A program made the position numbers and the translations under genes. From NCBI GenBank assembly GCA_902786665.1, contig CADADN010000070.1, positions 1-34,976 on the forward strand: a stretch of 34,976 nucleotides of DNA. Reading direction: 5' to 3'. Each line of letters opens with the position of its first letter. Positions within the stretch are counted from its first letter, which is position 1. A model generated the notes under the pieces. That model saw only the letters and a list, made by a program, of their open reading frames with translations, ran no database searches and was not told the origin of the DNA. Source of the DNA: an uncultured Prevotellaceae bacterium. GTDB lineage: Bacteria; Bacteroidota; Bacteroidia; Bacteroidales; Bacteroidaceae. Shown here piece after piece: positions 7,095 through 15,180 of this stretch.

Positions 7095-7559
7095 CTACTT
7101 CATCTCACCTTCGCCATAGATGAAGGGATAGGTGCAGCTGGGATAGTCGAAGATTTCCTCGTCGCGGAAGAAGCGTTTCAGTTCTATCTCGGCGTTCGAG
7201 GTGGAGTCGCTGGCGTGTACGATGTTCTGTTGGTTGCTCATCGAATAGTCTCCACGGATGGTACCCGGTGCCGCCTCACGTCCGTTGGTGGAACCCGTCA
7301 TGGTGCGCACCACCTGCACGGCATCCACGCCCTCGAGTGCAAGTGCCACCACCGGTGAGGTTTGCATGGAGGCAGCCAGTGCCGGGAAGAAGGGACGGTC
7401 CACGAGGTGTGCGTAATGCTCTTTCAAGATTTCGTCGGAGAGCTGCATCATCTTCATACCGGCGATGCGTAGTCCGCGACGTTCGAAACGGTTCACAATC
7501 TCGCCAATCAGCTGACGTTGCACGCAGCTGGGCTTCAGTAAAACAAGAGTTTTTTCCAT
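7095..7559 (-). CDS. ndk: Nucleoside diphosphate kinase
   Basis: This is a 154-residue cytoplasmic enzyme that transfers the terminal phosphate from ATP to other nucleoside diphosphates through a phospho-histidine. The start MEKTLVLLKP is the classic first strand. The substrate loop reads RPFF (about 55), and RTMTGSTNG and PGTIRGDYS precede the active-site histidine in NIVHASDS (about residue 116). Length and motif order are normal for the family. It stands alone between the accessory stretch and the polysaccharide lyase. The degenerate REP element ends just downstream of its stop codon. Confidence 0.97.
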   Translation of the reverse strand: MEKTLVLLKPSCVQRQLIGEIVNRFERRGLRIAGMKMMQLSDEILKEHYAHLVDRPFFPALAASMQTSPVVALALEGVDAVQVVRTMTGSTNGREAAPGTIRGDYSMSNQQNIVHASDSTSNAEIELKRFFRDEEIFDYPSCTYPFIYGEGEMK

Positions 7560-7682
7560 AATGATGTTATTTTTTGATGAATGATTTTGAAGATATTATA
7601 ACCAATAGATATAGTCAGATAGTATGGGGTGAATTCACTGGCACACTCTCCCTTGTGAGGAACTAAAGTGGTATGAAATGCC

Positions 7683-7747
7683 TTTCGGGCGGGCACAAGA
7701 CCCGCCCCTACGACTTCGGGTGGGGATATGCGCACGGGCCTTTTGCG
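7683..7747 (-). repeat. Dispersed GC-rich hairpin repeat, copy A
   Basis: On the minus strand this carries GAAGTCGTAGGGGCGGG, a 7-base loop, then CCCGCCCGAA. The arms GGGCGGG (7687-7693) and CCCGCCC (7701-7707) form a hairpin. The same unit recurs at 32369-32426 and 34504-34567. It lies in the 7560-7766 gap, where no gene was seen. Confidence 0.65.
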
Positions 7748-7766
7748 CGTTGCCCACTTCTTTTGC

Positions 7767-10700
7767 TCAAAGTTCCGTGAGCACCATGTCGACGATTTTC
7801 GTGACATCGGTGACGGTAATGACGCCGTCTCCGTTCACGTCGGCATTCTCTATGAAGAACACCGCCGGGATGCTGCCCAAGACATACGCTGTGGCAAGTG
7901 AGACGTCTGCCACCGTCACATCACCGTCGTGGTTGACATCTCCCGGTGGGTATTGTTCGCTTTGTGCCACGCGTAGGATGCCGGCGGCGATGTCGGTGGT
8001 GTCCCAATAGAGGCCGCGTGCTTCATCGAAGACCACGGTTTTCAGCACAGGGGTTCCAATGACAGAGCCCACGTTCTTCCACAGTAATATGCTGTCTCCA
8101 ACGTTCAATGTGTGGTATTCAGGCACATGGATGTCGATGGTCCCACTCATGGTCAGCCTTCCTATGTCCTGTATCGATGTGCCGCCAGTGGAGTAGGATG
8201 TGGCACAATCCGTGACGGCAAGCTTCAGCACGGCCCCACTCCTGAAGGTCACATTCTTTCCTCCGAAGCACATCTGCCCGAAGTCGGCGTTGGCAAAAGC
8301 CCCGACTTGCAGCGTCGCGCCAGTGTTGAACGTGACGCTTGAATTGACGAGAGGGACATTGGTCGTGGTGACGCCGGAAAGCGTCGCCCCATCCCATATG
8401 GTGAGCAATCCGGTGCCGAGTTGTGCTCCCGACTTCACGAAGAGTTCACCTCCCTTGACAGTGGTGGTGCCTGAATGTGTGCTCTTGCCGGTGACGGTCA
8501 TCTTGCAAGTGCCAATCTTGTTGAAGATGCACTTGTTGGAGCCTCCGCCATCGACGAAGGTGCCGTCGAAGATGAAGTCGCCGCCGTCCTCCCAGCTGTT
8601 GCCCACCTCCCACGTGTTGTTGCCGCTTACACTGTTGGAGTTGCGGAAGTTGTGCACGGGTTCGTTGAGCATTCCCTTGCCTGTCAGCCTGCCAATGGTG
8701 AAGGTCTTGGCCACATTGCTCACCAGGCATCCCTCGGCAATGCTCAATGTCCCCTTGGGCATCCCTCCCGACATGTCGAGTGGCAGCCAGATGTCCTTGT
8801 TGGTGTGTTTGACAGTGCCCTCAAACTGCGACCAGTCGCCGGTGATGCGCACGCGGCTCACCGTGTTGCGTGGCACGATGGTCAGCGTGCCGCTGCCTGT
8901 CAACTTGTTGGAATATGCCGTATAATAAGTATAGGTTAGCTGCCACGTGCCCACCTTTCCTTTCGGCACATGGATGGCATGGGTGGTGGCTTGTGAGTCA
9001 TCCCACAGGGTGCCGCTCTCAAACTCCACGGTGGTGGCGGGGTTCCCGCTTTGTGCGGCAACGGAGCCCGAGGAGATGACGATGCGCGACAGCGTGTTGT
9101 TGGCCATGGTGAAGAGACAGCCGGAGCCTTTCTTCGTCAGCACCGTGCCAGAGAGGGGCGCGTTCATTCGGAAGTCGGCATTGCTCATGATGACGCCGCC
9201 CTCTTCGCCTACCATCTTCATGGGCGAGGCGTTTTCCACGGCGGTGGTGGCTTGCAGCACGGCACCGCTCTCCATCGTGAAGAGCGAGGCGTTCTTGGTG
9301 ACTCCGCCCAGGTTGCCCGTCTCGGAATATTGGTTGGCCAGTTTGTTGACGCGCACCATTCCGCCCTTGAGATAGTTGCCTCCAGTGTAGCTGTTGCTGC
9401 CGTTCATCGTCACGGTGCCCGTGTTTTCCTTGGTGAACCTGCCCGTTCCTGCGATTGCGCCCGTTCCACCAAAAGTATAGGCAGCGGTGTTGTTCACGGT
9501 GATGGATGCGGGATAGACATCCTCTTTGACGGTGATGGTCTTGTTCTGGCCTTGGTCGTCGAAGATGACGTTGTCGCCGGCCACGAAGCCCGTCTGCTCA
9601 TTCTCGATGCTGAAATTCTCCGTCTCGGCATTGTCCCATGTCCCGTTCACGCTGCCTGTCCATGTGACGGTGGAAGGGTCGCGCACGTCGAAAATCTCGA
9701 CGATGAGTTTGCCATCCTCCACATAGAGTTTCTTCTTCGATGTCACAATGCCCTCGAGCAGCAGGTCGTCCACCGACCCCTCGATGTTGCCGATGGTGCC
9801 TATGACATATTTTCCGGGGGCAATTTTCGATTCTCCCTGTGCCGGATGGCCCACCACCTCGATGACGGGCGCCAGGTATTCGGGACCGCCTTTCACCCAT
9901 TCCGAGGCGGTCTTGCGCTCAATCGTCAGGGTGGTGGCATTGATCATGTCGGCAGATTGCAAATCCCCGGCCGCAGGAGAGTAGAGGTCGAAGACCAGCC
10001 GTGAACCGAAGCCAAGGGTCAGCGTGCCGGTGGTGATGGTGCCTTGATGGTCTTTTCCTCCGGGATGTATCTCAGAACCGTAGTCGGCCTTGATGCTGAG
10101 GAATTCGCCCCCATCGCTTTCCAATTGGGTGAAGCGGTTGAGCCACAAGGGACTTTGCTTCATCGTTCCATCGAATTTCATTACGCCGCCCCAGATGTTG
10201 GTCTCGCCCGTATGGCGGAAGTCGGCCTTGGGCAGGACGAGGATGCCGTCGCCCTGCTTGACAAGCCGTGCGTCACCGGCAAGACCGTCTCCGGAAACGG
10301 TGCAGGTGTAGGTGAGGCGGTTGATGGTTGGGTTGGAGGAAGTGCTCTCGCTGTAGGCGGTGCCTTGCACCCATGTGGGTACGTTGAAGGTGAGCACGGC
10401 GGGCTGTGCGCCGTCGTCGATGGCGACGTTGCTGTTGCCTGTGTTGCAGACGATGGCGTGCTGGCCGTTCAGCGCCGTCGAGACGGTGCCGCCGTTGGTC
10501 ACCTCGGTGCGCCCGTTCATGGTGAGTGGCGGTGGAGCCAAGGTGATGCCCTCCATCTCGCCGAGGAAGTAGCTGGGCTTCGGCGGTTGGTTGTAGCCGC
10601 ACATCTGCCACACCATGGCGTTGCGATACTGGTGGTCGTGCCATAGGGTGTAGTTGCGCCATTTTGTGGGAGTGGGTGTGGAGTAGATGCGGATGTTGTT

Positions 10701-12377
10701 GTCTGCGGTGCGCATGATGATTTCTTCGCGCCAGTCGCCGAGGATGTCGCCTTGGTAACAGGGCGTGCCCTTCGTCCAGTTGTTGGTCTTGGAACCGGCA
10801 CAGGTGTAGATGGGAGACCACGAGCCATATTTGGCGATGCAACCCTCGGTGTCGGCTCCGTTGAGATAATTGAACGTCTCGTCGCAGAGGTCGCCGTCCC
10901 AGTAGATGCGCATGTTCTGATTGACGCCGGTGTCGCCCAGTCCGCTGACGGCGCCGTTTGTGACGGAGCTGATGGCTCCTACGTCGGTAGGTGTGCAGAG
11001 CGAGCCGGGGAAGTCGTCGGTGAAGTTACCCGCCATGCAACGGCCCACATCCCTGCCGGCGATGTAGCGGTGGTAGATTTTCGAGGTGGTGGCGTCGCGG
11101 TAGTTCGTGCCGGGATTGTCCTCCATGCAGGCGAAGACTTCCAAGCCGTGGACGTATGGGTTCAGGTCGCCCACGTGTTCGGCGTCGCCATGGCCGAGTC
11201 CCGTGGTGGATAGTCCCCTGCCGTTGTCGTCGATGACCATTGCGCCGAAGACGATTTCGTCGCGCCCGTCCATGTCGACGTCGGCCACGCAATAGTTGTG
11301 GTAGCCCTGTCCGTACCATGGACCGCTGGTGTTGCAATTCCACCTCCAACGCTGGGTCAACTTGTGGGTGGCGGGGTTGACATCGTAGGCCACCATCTTG
11401 TGGCGTGTATAGATGCCGCGGGCAAGGAAGATGCTGGCGTTGCGCCCATCGAAGCACGGTGCGCCGAAGAAGTGTTTCGAGGCACGGTGCCCGCCGTCAT
11501 ACTTCGCCACGCCCCACGCCTTGGCATAGTCGGTCTCGCCGCTTTCATAGAGCGGCAACGGATAGGGGATGCACTGGTAGGGCTTGCCCGTCAGTCCGTC
11601 CATGTAGAGCAGATATTCGCCCTGGGTGGTCACAAACCAGTTGGTGCCGCCGCCGGTGGCGGCACGTACGTTGACCGAGGGGTCGCCTACGGTGTAGGTG
11701 GTGCCGTCGGCCATGTGGATGACGGTGCCGTCGGCGGCACGCATCACTGCCTCGGCGCGTCCGTCACGGTCCCAGTCATAGGCGATGATGTTCTGCTCGT
11801 TGTTCTGGAAGTCGCCCATGTTGGGGCCGCAGTTCACCCACCAGAGGCGCGTGCCGTCGAGTTTTAGGCATTCGAAGATGGTGTATTCGCCTTGGTAACC
11901 TTCCCTGGGGTAGGAGGCATCCATCTCGCTTTGGTTGTCGAACTTCATCAAGATTTCCAATTCCCCGTCGCCATCGACGTCGGCGCAGGTGGCGTCATTG
12001 GGGACGAGGCGGCTTTTGATGCCTTCATGCTTTAGTTTGATTTCCCTGTAACTGGTGCTCCAGGGGGTGACGGCCTTGCAAGGCGCTTGCTCTTGGCCGC
12101 GCACCACGGCGCGTACGGTGTAGCTGCTCGTGGTGCCGCCGCCCGTGTCCTGGAAGTTGGACACGCTGAGCGGTTCGTCGTTCAGTTTCGTGCCGTTGCG
12201 ATACACGTTGTAGGTCACGTCGTAGTACTCCTCGCCCAGTACTCGCCAAGTGAGATAGATGCCCGTGCCCGACTTCATGGCCACCAGGCCGCGGTTCAGC
12301 ACGTCGCTTGTGCGCTGTGCCATGGCCGTCATCGTCAAACCCAGCAAGAAAAACAATATGGCAGATTTCTTTGTCAT
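7767..12377 (-). CDS. Large PL11 rhamnogalacturonan lyase with beta-strand repeats and dockerin-like tail
   Basis: This is a 1,536-residue secreted protein. The signal peptide ends TAMA|Q at residue 20. Residues about 22-110 form a fibronectin-like lead domain (VTYNVYRNGTKL). Residues to about 640 are the PL11 beta-propeller, with calcium-type loops DVDGDGELEI, DWDRDGRAEAV and DVDMDGRDEI, and the stretch DILGDWREEII. PL11 enzymes cleave the rhamnogalacturonan-I backbone by beta-elimination. Roughly 640-1470 is an added beta-helix-like region with autotransporter-associated strand motifs near 726 (HTGETNIWGG), 999 (NSYTGGNYLKGG) and 1306 (HSGTTTVKGG). Residues 1476-1536 hold two dockerin-like calcium loops (DVNHDGDVTVAD, DVNGDGVITVTD). 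It is divergent from the rhaM-CE12 operon. The lyase call is firm; the role of the tail is unknown. Confidence 0.93.
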   Translation of the reverse strand: MTKKSAILFFLLGLTMTAMAQRTSDVLNRGLVAMKSGTGIYLTWRVLGEEYYDVTYNVYRNGTKLNDEPLSVSNFQDTGGGTTSSYTVRAVVRGQEQAPCKAVTPWSTSYREIKLKHEGIKSRLVPNDATCADVDGDGELEILMKFDNQSEMDASYPREGYQGEYTIFECLKLDGTRLWWVNCGPNMGDFQNNEQNIIAYDWDRDGRAEAVMRAADGTVIHMADGTTYTVGDPSVNVRAATGGGTNWFVTTQGEYLLYMDGLTGKPYQCIPYPLPLYESGETDYAKAWGVAKYDGGHRASKHFFGAPCFDGRNASIFLARGIYTRHKMVAYDVNPATHKLTQRWRWNCNTSGPWYGQGYHNYCVADVDMDGRDEIVFGAMVIDDNGRGLSTTGLGHGDAEHVGDLNPYVHGLEVFACMEDNPGTNYRDATTSKIYHRYIAGRDVGRCMAGNFTDDFPGSLCTPTDVGAISSVTNGAVSGLGDTGVNQNMRIYWDGDLCDETFNYLNGADTEGCIAKYGSWSPIYTCAGSKTNNWTKGTPCYQGDILGDWREEIIMRTADNNIRIYSTPTPTKWRNYTLWHDHQYRNAMVWQMCGYNQPPKPSYFLGEMEGITLAPPPLTMNGRTEVTNGGTVSTALNGQHAIVCNTGNSNVAIDDGAQPAVLTFNVPTWVQGTAYSESTSSNPTINRLTYTCTVSGDGLAGDARLVKQGDGILVLPKADFRHTGETNIWGGVMKFDGTMKQSPLWLNRFTQLESDGGEFLSIKADYGSEIHPGGKDHQGTITTGTLTLGFGSRLVFDLYSPAAGDLQSADMINATTLTIERKTASEWVKGGPEYLAPVIEVVGHPAQGESKIAPGKYVIGTIGNIEGSVDDLLLEGIVTSKKKLYVEDGKLIVEIFDVRDPSTVTWTGSVNGTWDNAETENFSIENEQTGFVAGDNVIFDDQGQNKTITVKEDVYPASITVNNTAAYTFGGTGAIAGTGRFTKENTGTVTMNGSNSYTGGNYLKGGMVRVNKLANQYSETGNLGGVTKNASLFTMESGAVLQATTAVENASPMKMVGEEGGVIMSNADFRMNAPLSGTVLTKKGSGCLFTMANNTLSRIVISSGSVAAQSGNPATTVEFESGTLWDDSQATTHAIHVPKGKVGTWQLTYTYYTAYSNKLTGSGTLTIVPRNTVSRVRITGDWSQFEGTVKHTNKDIWLPLDMSGGMPKGTLSIAEGCLVSNVAKTFTIGRLTGKGMLNEPVHNFRNSNSVSGNNTWEVGNSWEDGGDFIFDGTFVDGGGSNKCIFNKIGTCKMTVTGKSTHSGTTTVKGGELFVKSGAQLGTGLLTIWDGATLSGVTTTNVPLVNSSVTFNTGATLQVGAFANADFGQMCFGGKNVTFRSGAVLKLAVTDCATSYSTGGTSIQDIGRLTMSGTIDIHVPEYHTLNVGDSILLWKNVGSVIGTPVLKTVVFDEARGLYWDTTDIAAGILRVAQSEQYPPGDVNHDGDVTVADVSLATAYVLGSIPAVFFIENADVNGDGVITVTDVTKIVDMVLTEL

Positions 12378-12454
12378 TTGGATGGTGATTGGTTTTTAAG
12401 TTGTTTGGTTGATGAGATGTTTGATGTGGTTGTTTTGTCACAATCTATTTTGGG

Positions 12455-12476
12455 GAGACGGGAAGAATCCCGTCTC
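12455..12476. repeat. Perfect hairpin GAGACGGGA/TCCCGTCTC
   Basis: Nine-base perfect arms surround an AGAA loop. It lies between the zinc-ribbon gene's stop codon and the lyase start codon, both on the minus strand. There is no T-run, so it may be a dispersed hairpin repeat rather than a standard terminator. It could still protect or end the upstream transcript. Confidence 0.5.
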
Positions 12477-12509
12477 TACAGTGCGCTCACGTTGCAAAAG
12501 GCGCAGGTG

Positions 12510-13220
12510 TCAGTAGGCTGATGCAGAGAACCTCATGGGGAGGTTCCTGAAAGTGCAGAGGTATTTCCCTGAGTATCTCGCCTGGTTGAAGTTGCCAGTG
12601 AAATAATATCCAGTGGTGCTCCCGCCTTTGTATTCCTTGAGCTTCATATTGCCGTTGGCGTCGATGGAGCCGGAGAGGTTCACAGGGATGTTCTCCCCGT
12701 TATGCACGACATACCATCCTGTCACCTTGTTGCCATTCACTTGGATTTCCATATCGAAATAATAGGTTTCCTTGTATGTGATGGAGCCATTGAGGCGGTA
12801 GGCGCCGTTGGCCACTTTGTTTCTTTTGACGGGGGGAGGTGTGGTGACTGTTGCAGCCTGCTCGGTAGGTGCAGGAGCAGTGGCAGGCTCTTCCTGTCGG
12901 TTTGTTGCAGTAGTATCTGCAGGAGTGTCTTTCGCCACTTCCGTTGTTGGGGTGTCTTTGTCTTTATTCTTGTTCAAGAAGTAATAGGTGCCGCCACCCA
13001 GTATGATTGATGCCAGCAAGGCAATGACGGCATACAACCATTTGTTGGAATCGTCCTTCTTCTTGTAAATGACACGAGTGTGTTCATGGTTTTCAATAGT
13101 ACGTTCGTCACCTCCATACTGTTGCTTTCTGGCATTTCCTATCGGACAGCCGCACCTCGGGCAGATGTTTGCCTTATTTGAAATCATGTTCCCGCATTCC
13201 GGGCATTTGATAAGTGCCAT
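12510..13220 (-). CDS. Zinc-ribbon membrane protein with extracytoplasmic domain
   Basis: This is a 236-residue protein in four parts. A C4 zinc ribbon opens it (C6, C9, C20, C23 in CPECGN and CPRCG). A basic linker and one transmembrane helix (about 61-83, WLYAVIALLASIILGGG) follow. Next is a Pro/Thr/Ala-rich spacer (about 90-150). A C-terminal beta-rich domain (about 155-236) carries repeated GSI and TGYYFTG turns. The likely topology puts the zinc ribbon in the cytoplasm and the beta domain in the periplasm. Function is not established. Such zinc-ribbon plus single-helix proteins are common in Bacteroidales and Firmicutes. It is upstream of the lyase on the same strand but 132 bp away, so co-transcription is uncertain. 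Confidence 0.75.
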   Translation of the reverse strand: MALIKCPECGNMISNKANICPRCGCPIGNARKQQYGGDERTIENHEHTRVIYKKKDDSNKWLYAVIALLASIILGGGTYYFLNKNKDKDTPTTEVAKDTPADTTATNRQEEPATAPAPTEQAATVTTPPPVKRNKVANGAYRLNGSITYKETYYFDMEIQVNGNKVTGWYVVHNGENIPVNLSGSIDANGNMKLKEYKGGSTTGYYFTGNFNQARYSGKYLCTFRNLPMRFSASAY

Positions 13221-13255
13221 ATGTTTTTATTGTTGATTAGATTATTTTATTTCTG

Positions 13256-13263
13256 CAAAATTA
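13256..13263 (-). promoter_or_regulatory. -7 box for the zinc-ribbon gene
   Basis: The minus strand reads TAATTTTG, a full TAnnTTTG match, 35 bp before the start codon at 13220. The upstream partner box is not clear. Confidence 0.5.
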
Positions 13264-13330
13264 ACAAAATATTCATTAATGATGAAATGGAGTGCCATAT
13301 TTTTTTGCTTGGTATCCATTTTGATGAGTG

Positions 13331-13506
13331 AAAATTTAACTTTCGGTTGAATTTTGTCACGACTCAGCAAAGATTATGCAAGCATATCTTTGCTTTCGCT
13401 GCTCCAAAATTTAACCTGCGGTTGAATTTCCAAAATTTAACCTGCGGTTGAATTTTGTCACGACTCAGCAAAGATTATGCAAGCATATCTTTGCTTTCGC
13501 TGCTCC
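13331..13506 (+). repeat. Duplicated 75-bp hairpin module
   Basis: A 75-bp unit occurs at 13331-13405 and, with only two or so changes, at 13432-13506. A 26-bp partial unit (13406-13431) lies between them. Each unit contains a near-palindrome (AAAATTTAACC TGC GGTTGAATTTT) and a second one (GCAAAGATTATGC...GCATATCTTTGC). Each full unit also carries TATCTTTG, a -7-type sequence. It occupies most of the 428-bp divergent gap between the zinc-ribbon gene and rhaM. The rest of the gap holds the promoter boxes and the 13553-13629 array. Confidence 0.75.
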
Positions 13507-13510
13507 AAAA

Positions 13511-13542
13511 TTTGTTTTTTCGCTCATTTGTTCGTATCTTTG
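13511..13542 (+). promoter_or_regulatory. Promoter of the rhaM operon
   Basis: TTTG at 13511-13514 and TATCTTTG at 13535-13542 are separated by 20 bp, which fits the Bacteroidetes sigma factor consensus. The expected transcript start is near 13549, giving a leader of about 100 nt that contains the 9-bp array. Confidence 0.7.
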
Positions 13543-13552
13543 CATGAAAGAG

Positions 13553-13629
13553 TCCGACCAGTGTGACGAGGCCGACATATCAGACGTGTCCGACCTGTCC
13601 GCCCGTCCAACTGTCCGACCCGTTCGACC
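13553..13629 (+). repeat. 9-bp period array in the rhaM leader (CGAC motif)
   Basis: CGAC or a one-base variant recurs at 13555, 13564, 13573, 13582, 13591, 13600, 13608, 13616 and 13625. Most steps are exactly 9 bp; two are 8. It lies between the promoter and the start codon at 13649. Confidence 0.7.
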
Positions 13630-13648
13630 CATAAAAACCTAAAAACTT

Positions 13649-13966
13649 ATGAAAAGATTTGCATTCAAGATGTTCCTCAAGCCGGGGTGTGAGAAAGAGT
13701 ATGCCCGGCGACATGCCGCCATCTGGCCGGAGTTGGTGAAGATGATCAAAGATTCCGGCGTAGGCAATTACAGCATCTACTGGGACAAGGACACCAACAT
13801 CCTTTTCGGTTACCAGGAGTGCAGCAGCGACACCAACAGCCAGGACACCACCGACGTGGACCCCGTCACCCAGAAGTGGTGGGACATGATGGCCGACATC
13901 ATGGAGGTGAACGCCGACAACTCCCCTGTCACCATACCCATCGAGGAAGTGTTCCACCTTGACTGA
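13649..13966 (+). CDS. rhaM: L-rhamnose mutarotase
   Basis: This is a 105-residue cytoplasmic enzyme that interconverts the alpha and beta anomers of L-rhamnose, feeding the isomerase step. It aligns along its whole length with what I recall of E. coli RhaM: RRHAAIWPEL (about 21-30), NYSIYWDKDTNILF (about 40-53), WWDMMADIM and DNSPVTIPIEEVFHLD at the end. The length is normal. It is the first gene of a plus-strand operon, with the esterase gene starting 6 bp after its stop codon. Its place beside a rhamnogalacturonan lyase and esterase fits use of rhamnose released from pectin. Confidence 0.93.
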   Translation: MKRFAFKMFLKPGCEKEYARRHAAIWPELVKMIKDSGVGNYSIYWDKDTNILFGYQECSSDTNSQDTTDVDPVTQKWWDMMADIMEVNADNSPVTIPIEEVFHLD

Positions 13967-13972
13967 AAGGCC

Positions 13973-15166
13973 ATGAAGAGAAGACACATCCTTGCAGCGC
14001 TATGCATGGCGGTCTTGCCAGCAATGGCGCAGACCGGCACGTTCGACGTGAACATCAACAGTCCGCAGTATTTTTCAGTGCAGGTGCCCGACGGCAACTA
14101 CCTCGTCACCGTCACCCTCGGCAGCAAGAAGCGGAAGGCGGAGACCGTGGTGAGGGCGGAGTCCAGGCGCTTGATGGTGGAAAACGCCGCCACGCGAAAG
14201 GGACAGTTGACAGACTACTCCTTTATTGTCAACAAGCGTTCGCCAGCCTACACCGTCGTCACCGACAAGGGGGTGCGGGAGGAGCGCGTCAAACTGAAGG
14301 AGCGCGAATACGACTACCTCAACTGGGACGACAGCCTCACGCTGGAGTTCAATGGCGCGGCACCGGCCGTCGCCCGCATCAAGATAGAGCCCGACACCAC
14401 CGCCACCACCATCTTCCTCTGCGGCAACTCCACCGTGGTGGACCAGGACAGCGAGCCGTGGGCTTCGTGGGGACAGATGATTCCGCGGTGGTTCGACTCC
14501 TCCGTGGCCATCTCCAACCATGCGGAGAGCGGCCTTACCGCACGCACCTTCCTAGGTGGCAACCGTCTGGAGAAAATCCTCACCATGATGCGACCGGGCG
14601 ACTATGTGGTGTGTGAGTTTGGCCATAACGACGAGAAGGAGAAACGGCCGGGCGACGGTGCGTGGTATCACTATGTCTACAACCTGAAAATATTCATCGA
14701 CAAGGTGCGACAGGCAGGAGGACACATCATCTTCTGCACACCCACGCAGAGGAGAGCTTGGCAGGATGACAACATCCACCTCAAGGACACCCATGGCGAC
14801 TTCCCCGCCGCCATGCGCAGCGTGGCGGAGCGCGAAGGGGTGCCGGTCATCGACCTCAACAATATGACACGCACCTTCTTCGAAACCTTGGGCTTCGAGG
14901 GTAGCAAGAAAGCCCTTGTGCACTATCCCGCCAACACCTATCCGGGACAGGACAAGGCTTTGGCCGACAACACCCATTTCAATCCCTATGGCGCCTACGA
15001 GGTGGCGAAGATGGTGGTGGCTGGGATGCAGCGCCTCGACCTCCCTTTCATGAAGGGACTGCGGCCCGACTGGACGGGCTACGACCCGGCAGTTCCCGAC
15101 AACCCTGCCGCCTTCCGCTGGTATGACGCCAAGGTGAAGGATGTGAGGAAGCCTGACGGAAATTGA
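13973..15166 (+). CDS. Rhamnogalacturonan acetylesterase, CE12 family
   Basis: This is a 397-residue secreted SGNH hydrolase that removes acetyl groups from rhamnogalacturonan. The signal peptide ends LPAMA|Q (residue 20). A beta-sandwich N-terminal domain (about 22-140) precedes the esterase domain. SGNH blocks are visible: GNSTVVDQ with the nucleophile serine (about 151-158), the GHND block (about 217-220), and the catalytic pair in DNTHFNPYGA (about 342-351). The Asn in GNST replaces the Asp of the textbook GDS motif, which I believe is usual in this subfamily. It lies between rhaM and the AlkZ-related gene with very short gaps. It probably acts together with the PL11 lyase across the divergent promoter region. 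Confidence 0.9.
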   Translation: MKRRHILAALCMAVLPAMAQTGTFDVNINSPQYFSVQVPDGNYLVTVTLGSKKRKAETVVRAESRRLMVENAATRKGQLTDYSFIVNKRSPAYTVVTDKGVREERVKLKEREYDYLNWDDSLTLEFNGAAPAVARIKIEPDTTATTIFLCGNSTVVDQDSEPWASWGQMIPRWFDSSVAISNHAESGLTARTFLGGNRLEKILTMMRPGDYVVCEFGHNDEKEKRPGDGAWYHYVYNLKIFIDKVRQAGGHIIFCTPTQRRAWQDDNIHLKDTHGDFPAAMRSVAEREGVPVIDLNNMTRTFFETLGFEGSKKALVHYPANTYPGQDKALADNTHFNPYGAYEVAKMVVAGMQRLDLPFMKGLRPDWTGYDPAVPDNPAAFRWYDAKVKDVRKPDGN

Positions 15167-15180
15167 GAAAGATAAAAAAT

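Noticed and set aside
7585-7615. TATAAT-like sequence upstream of ndk as a promoter
   Set aside because: The E. coli-type -10 box is not the Bacteroidetes consensus, and no matching TTTG/TAnnTTTG pair is present.
7767-7950. Dockerin-like tail of the lyase as proof of a cellulosome
   Set aside because: No cohesin-bearing scaffold is in the window, and such tails occur in Bacteroidales without known cellulosomes.
8200-12521. Many long open frames on the plus strand opposite the PL11 lyase
   Set aside because: The lyase frame is continuous over 1,536 codons with clear domains. The opposite frames are low-complexity, lack recognisable motifs and arise from its GC-rich codons.
15163-15180. TTG start for the AlkZ-related gene
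   Set aside because: It overlaps the esterase stop codon and adds only six basic residues. The ATG at 15181 is better placed.
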